The position numbers and the translations under genes are program-made. The notes beneath the pieces were generated by a model that had not been told where the DNA came from, searched no databases, and saw nothing but the letters and a program-made list of their open reading frames with translations. From NCBI GenBank assembly GCA_017390645.1, contig JAFPAZ010000028.1, forward strand, positions 1-5,892: a DNA stretch of 5,892 nucleotides. Direction: 5' to 3'. Numbering within the stretch: the first letter of the stretch is position 1; each line of letters begins with the position of its first letter. This document shows, piece after piece, positions 1 through 5,642 of this stretch. Source of the DNA: Lachnospiraceae bacterium (GTDB lineage: Bacteria > Bacillota_A > Clostridia > Lachnospirales > Lachnospiraceae).

Positions 1-2
1 GA

Positions 3-152
3 CAGATTATTGTTGCAAGCAATGTTTTAGAAAATCAAAAAATCTGGTATTATTTTCCAATGCTATTTTTTAGTGGGATTATCGCAGGAACGATGATTGG
101 CTTTTTGGGATACTCCATATGCAAAAAAATAAAAAAAATTAACAGAATGTGA
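3..152 (+). CDS. C-terminal fragment of a membrane protein (partial, identity uncertain)
   Basis: An open frame runs in from the left edge and stops at TGA 150-152, leaving 49 visible residues. They contain a hydrophobic segment (about residues 15-40, from WYYFPMLFF through GTMIGFLGYSI) followed by a basic, lysine-rich tail (CKKIKKINRM). That pattern is typical of a last membrane helix with a cytoplasmic C-terminus. The other two forward frames have stops in this stretch. The glycine-containing helix next to an rnf operon makes a Gx-transporter or heptaprenyl-diphosphate-synthase-component-I-like protein possible, because such genes often sit beside rnfC in clostridia. This is inference from context, and no diagnostic motif is visible. 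The gene ends about 90 nt before rnfC and lies on the same strand. Confidence 0.5.
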   Translation, partial: QIIVASNVLENQKIWYYFPMLFFSGIIAGTMIGFLGYSICKKIKKINRM

Positions 153-174
153 TGTGAATTGCTGAGGATTAGAC

Positions 175-203
175 TTGAATTTAAGAGTCTTTTGTAATAT
201 ATT
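175..203 (+). promoter_or_regulatory. Candidate sigma-A-type promoter for the rnf operon
   Basis: TTGAAT (175-180) is followed after 17 bp by TATATT (198-203), which matches the -35 consensus at 4 of 6 positions and the -10 consensus at 5 of 6. Transcription would begin near 210 and leave a leader of roughly 33 nt before the rnfC ATG at 243. This is the best-spaced candidate in the gap between the upstream fragment and rnfC. The AT richness of the region makes chance matches common, so this is a prediction only. Confidence 0.4.
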
Positions 204-228
204 AGTCAAAGACATTTGATGAAGAAAA

Positions 229-234
229 GAGAGG
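229..234 (+). promoter_or_regulatory. rnfC ribosome binding site (decides the start)
   Basis: GAGAGG lies 8 nt upstream of ATG 243. Longer in-frame starts exist at TTG 216 and ATG 219, but they have no Shine-Dalgarno-like sequence before them. They would add only a charged leader (MKKREVRE) absent from typical RnfC N-termini. The ATG at 243 gives MSKITFQGGIHP, which matches the usual family start. Confidence 0.7.
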
Positions 235-242
235 TTAGGGAA

Positions 243-1559
243 ATGAGTAAGATTACGTTTCAAGGTGGAATTCACCCTTATGAAGGAAAAGAATTAACCG
301 AAGACAAGGAAATACAACCAATATTACCAACATCGGATTTAGTATATCCTTTAAGTCAGCATATTGGTGCACCTGCAACCCCGGTTGTAAAAAAAGGAGA
401 TTCGGTTTTAGTCGGTCAATTGATTGCACAGGCAGGTGGTTTTGTGTCTGCCAATATTCATTCAAGTGTTTCCGGTACTGTAAAGTGTATTGAACCTAGA
501 ATGACAACAAACGGTGTAAAAGTTAATTCTATTGTGATTGAAAATGATGAGGAATATCGAGAGATGGAAGCTACTCCTATCTTAGATGATGAAAAACTTA
601 CCAAAGAAGTGATACGGGCAAAGATTAAAGATGCCGGTATTGTTGGTATGGGTGGTGCGGGATTTCCAACCCATGTTAAGCTTACTCCTCAAAATGATGA
701 TGAAATTGATTATGTGATTGTGAACTGCGCAGAATGCGAGCCATATATTACATCTGATTATAGAAGAATGATAGAAGAACCCGAGAAATTAGTAGAAGGT
801 TTAAAGATTATTTTGAAACTGTTTAAAAATGCCAAAGGTATTCTTGCAGTTGAGGATAATAAGCCGAAGGCAATAAAAGTGCTGAAAGACTTAGTAGAAG
901 GTGAGGAACGGATTACGGTACAAACCTTAAAAACAAAGTATCCTCAAGGTGCAGAAAGACAGTTGATTTATGTAATAACAGGAATAAAAATTGATTCTTC
1001 CATGCTTCCGGCTCACGCAGGATGTGTTGTAAATAATGTGGATACTGTAATAAATGTATATCGTGCGATTCGTGAAGGGAAACCGTTAACAGAAAGAGTT
1101 GTTACCGTAACTGGAGATGCCGTGAAGGAACCAGGTAACTTTCTGGTAAAATTAGGGACGAATTGTGAAGAGTTGATTGAGGCAGCAGGCGGTTTTAATT
1201 GTGAACCAGAAAAAATAATTGCAGGCGGTCCTATGATGGGTAAAGCTATATCTAACATCAAGATTCCATCGGTGAAGGGATTATCTGCCCTTTTAGCCTT
1301 TAAGGTGGATGAGGTTGCAAAGTGTGAACCATCGAATTGCATTCGCTGTGGTCGTTGTATTACTGTCTGCCCTGGAAGAGTGGTGCCATCATTACTTGCA
1401 AAAATTGCAGAACAAGGAGATGAGGAAGCCTTTGTTGCAAATCATGGAATGGAGTGTTGCGAATGTGGATGCTGTTCCTTTGTATGTCCTGCTAAGAAGC
1501 CATTAACCCAGGTAATCGCAGGAACCAGAAAACAAGTTTTAGCAAATCGGAAGAAGTAA
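243..1559 (+). CDS. rnfC: RnfC, NADH/FMN-binding Fe-S subunit of the Rnf complex
   Basis: RnfC is the peripheral cytoplasmic subunit where NAD+ is reduced, or NADH oxidised, in the Rnf ion pump. The 438-residue product begins with the family signature GGIHP and has a barrel-sandwich region with HSSVSGTV (residues 73-80). It carries the glycine-rich FMN/NADH loop GMGGAGFP (135-142) and the conserved NCAECEP motif (161-167). Near the C-terminus are two CxxCxxCxxxCP clusters, Cys366/369/372/376 and Cys405/408/411/415, each expected to hold one [4Fe-4S] centre. The length fits the shorter clostridial RnfC type; the long repeat tail seen in some proteobacterial RnfC proteins is absent. It is the first gene of the operon, ends with TAA, and is followed 13 nt later by the RnfD-RnfG gene. 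Extra cysteines at 361, 406 and 410 flank the clusters. Identification is secure. Confidence 0.97.
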   Translation: MSKITFQGGIHPYEGKELTEDKEIQPILPTSDLVYPLSQHIGAPATPVVKKGDSVLVGQLIAQAGGFVSANIHSSVSGTVKCIEPRMTTNGVKVNSIVIENDEEYREMEATPILDDEKLTKEVIRAKIKDAGIVGMGGAGFPTHVKLTPQNDDEIDYVIVNCAECEPYITSDYRRMIEEPEKLVEGLKIILKLFKNAKGILAVEDNKPKAIKVLKDLVEGEERITVQTLKTKYPQGAERQLIYVITGIKIDSSMLPAHAGCVVNNVDTVINVYRAIREGKPLTERVVTVTGDAVKEPGNFLVKLGTNCEELIEAAGGFNCEPEKIIAGGPMMGKAISNIKIPSVKGLSALLAFKVDEVAKCEPSNCIRCGRCITVCPGRVVPSLLAKIAEQGDEEAFVANHGMECCECGCCSFVCPAKKPLTQVIAGTRKQVLANRKK

Positions 1560-1572
1560 AGGAGAAGAAGTT

Positions 1573-3147
1573 GTGACTGGATTATTAAATGTATCTGCTT
1601 CACCTCATGTGAGGGATAAAAAAACTACTACCGGTATTATGCTGGATGTGATTATTGCATTATTACCGGCTACCATCGTTGGTATTATTAACTTTAAATT
1701 AGATGCGCTGATTATTATTTTGTTATGTATTGCTACCTGTGTGTTTACAGAAGGAATTTTTCAAAAAATCACGAAAAGAAAATATACTATGACAGATTTA
1801 AGCGCTGTGGTAACAGGTTTGCTCTTAGCACTGAATTTACCAAGTACGGTACCATTTTACATACCTATTTTGGGAAGTGTTTTTGCTATTCTTGTAGTGA
1901 AACAATTTTTTGGTGGGATTGGTCAGAATTTTATGAATCCTGCATTAGCTGCGAGATGCTTTCTGGTTATTTCCTTTACAGGAAAAATGACAGACTTTAC
2001 ATATGATGCTGTGTCCGGTCCGACACCATTGGCATTGTTAAAGAGCGGAGAATCCGTAGATATACCGAATATGTTCTTAGGAACTACAGCAGGAACCATC
2101 GGTGAAACTTCTGCTTTGGCTTTGTTAATAGGTGGAATCTATTTGTTGATTCGTGGGATTATCAGTTATCGCATTCCTTTCTTTTATATTGCAACCGTAG
2201 CTGTTTATGCGGCTATTTATTCCGTAACATCTTTAGGCGGATTTTCCTTAGAATATATTGCAGGTCATTTGTTTGGTGGTGGCTTAATGATAGGAGCAAT
2301 TTTTATGGCAACGGATTATGTTACATCACCGGTAACTCCAAAAGGCCAGATTGTATTTGGTATCTTTTTGGGTCTGTTGACAGCAACCTTCCGTATTTTT
2401 GGTGGAAGCGCAGAAGGTGTTTCTTATGCTATTATTTTAGGTAATTTATTAGTTCCTATGATTGAAAAATTTACTATGCCGAAACCTTTTGGTCCATCCA
2501 AAAAAGAAAAGGCACAAAAAGAAACAAAAGAAAAGAATGAAGTTATTCCTAATACAATAAAGTTATTCCTGATTACTTTGGTATCTGGTGCTTTACTTGG
2601 ATTGGTTTATGTTGTTACTGAGAAGCCGATTTCGGAACAAAATAAAAAGAAACAGCAAGAGGCCTATAAGAGTGTATTTGAAGTTGCTGAATCCTTTGAA
2701 GAGTTAGCAGGTTTTGAAAAAGAAGAAGCTGGAAAGATTTTGGAAACAGGTGGATTTAAAGGTTCCGACATTTCTGGGGTAGTAATTGCCAAGGATTCCA
2801 ATGGTGAAATGTTAGGATATGTTGTTACAGCAGTTTCACATGAAGGATATGGTGGAGATATTGAATTTTCTGTCGGCATAACCAAGGACGGAACAGTAAA
2901 TGGGATTGAATTTTTATCTATTGGTGAAACTGCAGGTCTTGGTATGAATGCTACCAAGGATGAGTTTAAATCACAATTTACAGGAAAACAGGTTTCTGCC
3001 TTTGTCAGCACGAAAAATGGGGTAAAAGCAGAAAATGAGATTGATGCTTTAACTGGGGCAACGATTACAACCAATGCGGTGACAGGGACTGTGAATGCTG
3101 CGATATATTATTGTGATTATTTAGAAGGAGGTACAGGTAATGAGTAA
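1573..3147 (+). CDS. rnfD-rnfG: RnfD-RnfG fusion protein, flavin-carrying membrane subunits of the Rnf complex
   Basis: This single 524-codon frame encodes two Rnf subunits that are normally separate. Residues 1-307 are RnfD, a multi-helix membrane protein starting MTGLLNVSASPHVRD. It has the motifs DLSAVVTGLLLALNLP and GGIGQNFMNPALAARCFL, and a flavinylation-like site D145-x-x-S-G-P-T151. Residues 308-324 are a lysine/glutamate-rich linker. Residues 325-524 are RnfG: one membrane helix (about 329-350), then an FMN-binding domain with D491-A-L-T-G-A-T497, the ApbE-type site where FMN is esterified to the threonine. No stop codon or in-frame ATG occurs at the junction, and no Shine-Dalgarno sequence was found there. 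The start is GTG, with AAAGGAG (1558-1564) 8 nt upstream overlapping the rnfC stop. The last 8 nt overlap rnfE. In the complex, RnfG receives electrons on the outer face and RnfD passes them inward toward RnfC. The family assignment of both halves is firm; the fusion is seen directly. Confidence 0.95.
   Translation: MTGLLNVSASPHVRDKKTTTGIMLDVIIALLPATIVGIINFKLDALIIILLCIATCVFTEGIFQKITKRKYTMTDLSAVVTGLLLALNLPSTVPFYIPILGSVFAILVVKQFFGGIGQNFMNPALAARCFLVISFTGKMTDFTYDAVSGPTPLALLKSGESVDIPNMFLGTTAGTIGETSALALLIGGIYLLIRGIISYRIPFFYIATVAVYAAIYSVTSLGGFSLEYIAGHLFGGGLMIGAIFMATDYVTSPVTPKGQIVFGIFLGLLTATFRIFGGSAEGVSYAIILGNLLVPMIEKFTMPKPFGPSKKEKAQKETKEKNEVIPNTIKLFLITLVSGALLGLVYVVTEKPISEQNKKKQQEAYKSVFEVAESFEELAGFEKEEAGKILETGGFKGSDISGVVIAKDSNGEMLGYVVTAVSHEGYGGDIEFSVGITKDGTVNGIEFLSIGETAGLGMNATKDEFKSQFTGKQVSAFVSTKNGVKAENEIDALTGATITTNAVTGTVNAAIYYCDYLEGGTGNE
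2494..2544 (+). other. Linker joining RnfD and RnfG
   Basis: This segment encodes residues 308-324 of the fused protein. It is low-complexity and charged, with KKEKAQKETKEK at its core, and joins the end of the RnfD fold (the PKPFG region) to the RnfG membrane helix. The nearby ATG at 2537 is out of frame. The nearest in-frame ATG upstream (2476) has no Shine-Dalgarno sequence, so a separately initiated RnfG is not supported. The high lysine content agrees with a cytoplasmic location under the positive-inside rule, which suits the expected cytoplasmic C-terminus of RnfD and N-terminus of RnfG. Confidence 0.8.
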
Positions 3148-3832
3148 ATGTCTGGAACGTGTATACAATGGTATCATTAAAGAGAATCCGACCTTTGTAC
3201 TTATGCTAGGTATGTGCCCTACCATGGCGGTAACCAGTTCTGCAATTAACGGTTTAGGTATGGGACTTACTACAACAGCAGTATTGATTTTATCCAATAT
3301 GCTTATTTCTTTGTTGAGAAAGGTAATTCCAGATAAAGTCAGAATTCCTGGGTTTATCGTTGTTGTAGCCTCTGTTGTTACTATTATTCAATTTTTGTTA
3401 GAAGCTTTTATTCCTAGTCTTTATGAGAGTTTAGGATTATATATTCCACTTATTGTTGTTAACTGTATTATTCTTGGACGTGCGGAAGCTTATGCGTCCA
3501 AAAATCCGGTTTTACCTTCTGCCTTCGATGGATTGGGAATGGGACTTGGATTTACGGTTGGATTGACAGCAATTGCGATTTTTAGGGAAATCATTGGTAG
3601 TGGAACCATTTTTGGAACACAGATTATGCCGGAAAGCTATGAACCGGTTAGTATTTTTGTTTTAGCACCGGGTGCGTTCTTTGTGCTTGCTGCATTGGTT
3701 GCGGTTCAAAATCAGGTTAAGATAAACAAAGCAAAGGCGAAGGGTGAAAAACCAGAATTAGAAAGTGGTTGTGGCAGTGATTGTGGCCATTGTGGAAACA
3801 GTTCTTGTGGAACAAGAAATGACAATTCATAA
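3140..3832 (+). CDS. rnfE: RnfE, integral membrane subunit of the Rnf complex
   Basis: RnfE is a polytopic membrane protein that pairs pseudo-symmetrically with RnfA. The pair holds an Fe-S centre within the membrane and is tied to ion translocation. The 230-residue product shows the family features: KENPTFVLMLGMCP with Cys26, and IPLIVVNC with Cys109. These are the conserved half-helix cysteines that, with their RnfA counterparts, ligate the intramembrane cluster. The LGMGL and GLGMGLGFTVGLT segments and the FREIIGSGTIFG motif are also typical. ATG 3140 is preceded by a near-perfect AGAAGGAGG (3123-3131) and overlaps the end of the RnfD-RnfG gene by 8 nt, implying coupled translation. After the last helix comes a soluble tail of about 35 residues ending in a cysteine cluster (Cys211/215/218/223), an addition to the core fold. 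Confidence 0.96.
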   Translation: MSKCLERVYNGIIKENPTFVLMLGMCPTMAVTSSAINGLGMGLTTTAVLILSNMLISLLRKVIPDKVRIPGFIVVVASVVTIIQFLLEAFIPSLYESLGLYIPLIVVNCIILGRAEAYASKNPVLPSAFDGLGMGLGFTVGLTAIAIFREIIGSGTIFGTQIMPESYEPVSIFVLAPGAFFVLAALVAVQNQVKINKAKAKGEKPELESGCGSDCGHCGNSSCGTRNDNS

Positions 3833-3847
3833 AAAGGAGAATGCGAA

Positions 3848-4423
3848 ATGAAAGATTTAATTATCATTTTTATTGGAGCCGCGTTAGTAAATAACGTTGT
3901 ATTAAGCCAGTTCCTTGGACTTTGTCCTTTCTTGGGTGTATCTAAAAAGACAGATACTGCTTTGGGCATGGGAACTGCGGTAATTTTTGTTATTACAATA
4001 TCCTCGTTTTTTACTAGTTTAATTTATAATTATTTGCTAGTACCTTTGGATTTGGAATATCTTCAAACGATTGTATTCATTTTGGTAATTGCCGCTTTGG
4101 TGCAATTTGTGGAAATGTTCTTAAAAAAATCCATTCCGTCATTGTACGATTCTTTAGGCGTCTATCTTCCTTTGATTACAACAAACTGTGCTGTGTTAGG
4201 TGTTGCAATTATTAATGTGCAAAAGTCGTATGGTGTATTAGAAAGTGTAGTGAATGGATTCTCTACAGCATTTGGTTTTACGATTTCAATCGTGATTTTA
4301 GCCGGTATCCGTGAAAGAATTGAATACAATGATATTCCGGAATGTTTAAAGGGAACCCCGATTACATTAATCTGTGCAGGATTGATGTCTATTGCATTCT
4401 TTGGATTTTCAGGTCTGATTTAG
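3848..4423 (+). CDS. rnfA: RnfA, integral membrane subunit of the Rnf complex
   Basis: RnfA is the membrane partner of RnfE and lies in the electron path between RnfB and RnfG. The 191-residue product is the normal family length and consists of about six hydrophobic helices. It carries the paired conserved motifs LVNNVVLSQFLGLCPFLGVS with Cys26, and LPLITTNCAVLG with Cys114. These match the cysteines that hold the intramembrane Fe-S centre together with Cys26 and Cys109 of RnfE. The start ATG is preceded by AAGGAG (3834-3839) with 8-nt spacing. An out-of-frame ATG at 3841 lies nearer the Shine-Dalgarno sequence and is not the start. The gene lies 15 nt after rnfE, and its TAG stop overlaps the ribosome binding site of rnfB. 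Confidence 0.97.
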   Translation: MKDLIIIFIGAALVNNVVLSQFLGLCPFLGVSKKTDTALGMGTAVIFVITISSFFTSLIYNYLLVPLDLEYLQTIVFILVIAALVQFVEMFLKKSIPSLYDSLGVYLPLITTNCAVLGVAIINVQKSYGVLESVVNGFSTAFGFTISIVILAGIRERIEYNDIPECLKGTPITLICAGLMSIAFFGFSGLI

Positions 4424-4436
4424 GAGGAATGAAAAG

Positions 4437-5231
4437 ATGACAAGTGTATTGATTGCAACAGCAGTGGTTGCCATAACCGGTATCATTATCGGTATCTTTT
4501 TAGGTGCTGCTGGCGAAAAATTTAAGGTAGAAGTGAATGAAAAGGAATTGCTGGTTCGTGAAGAATTGCCTGGAAACAATTGTGGTGGTTGTGGATTTGC
4601 CGGTTGTGATGCGTTGGCAAAAGCAATTGCAGAGGGAACAGCTCCGGTAAATGGATGTCCGGTTGGCGGAGATACGGTTGCGCAAAAAATTGCAAAAATA
4701 ATGGGAGAAACTGTAAAAAGCGGTGCAAAACCATATGCTTTTGTAAAATGCTCCGGTAATTGCGAAAAGGCGAAAGAAAGATATAGGTATGTTGGTCCAA
4801 AAGACTGTAAAGCGACCATGAATACTCCTGGAAACGGACCAAAAGCATGTAGCTTTGGTTGTACCGGCTTTGGAAGCTGTAAAGCGGTTTGCGAATTTGG
4901 AGCCATTGAAATCGTAAATGGAATTGCTGTTATTGATAAAGAAAAATGTAAGGCGTGTGGTAAATGTGTTGCAGAATGCCCAAAACACCTAATTGAAATT
5001 GTGCCGGGAGATACTCCTTATATGGTAGCATGTAATTCGCAGGATAAAGGAAAAGAGGTAAAAGAAGTATGTTCAGCGGGCTGTATTGGTTGCAGTTTGT
5101 GTGAAAAAAACTGTCCTGCAGAAGCTATTACCATGCAGGGGAATGTTGCAAAAATAGATCCTGATCAGTGTGTAGGATGTAGAATATGTGCTGAAAAATG
5201 TCCTGTGAAAGTAATTAAAGAATTAAGTTAA
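4437..5231 (+). CDS. rnfB: RnfB, multi-cluster ferredoxin-oxidising subunit of the Rnf complex
   Basis: RnfB is the electron entry subunit, membrane-anchored and facing the cytoplasm, and it accepts electrons from reduced ferredoxin. The 264-residue product has an N-terminal anchor helix (about 3-24). A four-cysteine Fe-S domain follows (Cys49/52/57/74, NNCGGCGFAGC...NGCPVGG). Next is a cysteine-rich middle region (Cys105, 109, 124, 138, 142, 148, 152) and three CxxCxxCxxxCP clusters at Cys171/174/177/181, 216/219/222/226 and 245/248/251/255. The 25 cysteines allow at least five [4Fe-4S] clusters, possibly six. This is the long clostridial form, richer in clusters than the shorter proteobacterial RnfB. 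AGGAGG (4422-4427) overlaps the rnfA stop and sits 9 nt before the ATG. It is the last gene of the rnf operon; no strong terminator follows it. Confidence 0.97.
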   Translation: MTSVLIATAVVAITGIIIGIFLGAAGEKFKVEVNEKELLVREELPGNNCGGCGFAGCDALAKAIAEGTAPVNGCPVGGDTVAQKIAKIMGETVKSGAKPYAFVKCSGNCEKAKERYRYVGPKDCKATMNTPGNGPKACSFGCTGFGSCKAVCEFGAIEIVNGIAVIDKEKCKACGKCVAECPKHLIEIVPGDTPYMVACNSQDKGKEVKEVCSAGCIGCSLCEKNCPAEAITMQGNVAKIDPDQCVGCRICAEKCPVKVIKELS

Positions 5232-5244
5232 TATAGTTGCGGCG

Positions 5245-5300
5245 AACGCATATCTTACATATTGTTATATTAATAGCATAAATGAGGTAAGATATGCGTT
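5245..5300 (+). promoter_or_regulatory. Perfect 14-bp inverted repeat covering the ylmC/ymxH start codon
   Basis: AACGCATATCTTAC (5245-5258) is exactly the reverse complement of GTAAGATATGCGTT (5287-5300), with 28 bp between. In the mRNA the arms would form a 14-bp stem. The right arm contains the ATG at 5294-5296 and the last base of the GAGG ribosome binding site (5284-5287), so folding would hide the start codon and crowd the ribosome binding site. In DNA it could instead be a protein-binding palindrome. The spacer is AT-rich and contains the palindrome TATTAATA (5268-5275). Only a short T run (5299-5302) follows, so it is a poor intrinsic terminator. The repeat is certain; its role is inference. 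Confidence 0.6.
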
Positions 5301-5554
5301 TTAGTGAATTAAGAGAAAAAGAAGTAATAAATTGTAATGATGGAATGAGATTGGGGTTTGTTGTGGATGCAGAAATTGATATCTGCAATGGTAAAATAGT
5401 TTCCCTGATTGTTCCGGAGGCTACAAAATTTTTTGGTTGTTTTGGATGTAGTAAAGAATTTGTGATTCCGTTTTGTGATGTGGTAAAAATCGGTACGGAT
5501 ATTATTTTGGTAGATGTAAAGTGTGAAAAAATATTGAAGAGTTGCAAAGATTAG
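5294..5554 (+). CDS. YlmC/YmxH-family sporulation-associated PRC-barrel protein
   Basis: This 86-residue protein begins MRFSELREKEVINCNDG, then MRLGFVVDAEID, then GKIVSLIVP. It matches the small PRC-barrel-like YlmC/YmxH family of endospore-forming Firmicutes, whose molecular function is poorly defined. No transmembrane helix or signal peptide is visible, so it is probably cytoplasmic. Cysteines occur at C14, C31, C49, C52, C61, C77 and C84; the GCFGC pair (residues 48-52) is the most conspicuous, although no known metal site is claimed. ATG 5294 is preceded by GAGG (5284-5287) with 6-nt spacing. The gene lies 62 nt after rnfB and 88 nt before nrdR, so it may be read through from rnf or have its own promoter. 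The start codon lies within a perfect inverted repeat. Confidence 0.85.
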   Translation: MRFSELREKEVINCNDGMRLGFVVDAEIDICNGKIVSLIVPEATKFFGCFGCSKEFVIPFCDVVKIGTDIILVDVKCEKILKSCKD

Positions 5555-5642
5555 TAGATTGAGAGTGAATAAAAGGATAGCTCTGGTCAGGAAATAGGAA
5601 ATCCGGTAAAAAAACACATACGATTAGAGGAGGAGATATGAT

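Noticed and set aside
171..193. Small hairpin (AGACTT paired with GAGTCT, 8-nt loop) followed by TTTT, a possible terminator before rnfC
   Set aside because: The stem is only 6 bp, AT-rich and includes a G-U pair, and the T run is short. It also overlaps the -35 of the candidate rnf promoter, so it is too weak to call.
216..242. N-terminal extension of RnfC from TTG 216 or ATG 219
   Set aside because: No ribosome binding site precedes either start, and the added residues do not resemble RnfC. ATG 243 has GAGAGG at the right distance.
2664..3074. Reverse-strand open frame opposite the RnfG half (136 codons)
   Set aside because: It has a composition typical of antisense shadows and no domain, and it is fully contained within a conserved gene.
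4409..4906. Long reverse-strand open frame opposite rnfB (165 codons)
   Set aside because: It lies opposite a securely identified gene, is proline- and serine-rich with no recognisable domain, and has no convincing context. It is a shadow of rnfB codon usage.
5237..5265. Possible promoter for ylmC/ymxH (TTGCGG, 17 bp, TATTGT)
   Set aside because: The -35 and -10 matches are weak and overlap the inverted repeat, so they cannot be told apart from chance in this AT-rich gap.
5555..5642. Possible terminator between ylmC/ymxH and nrdR near CTGG...CCGG followed by an A run
   Set aside because: The pairing is about 4 bp with a wobble and a large loop, and there is an A run rather than a T run on the + strand. 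It is not a credible intrinsic terminator.
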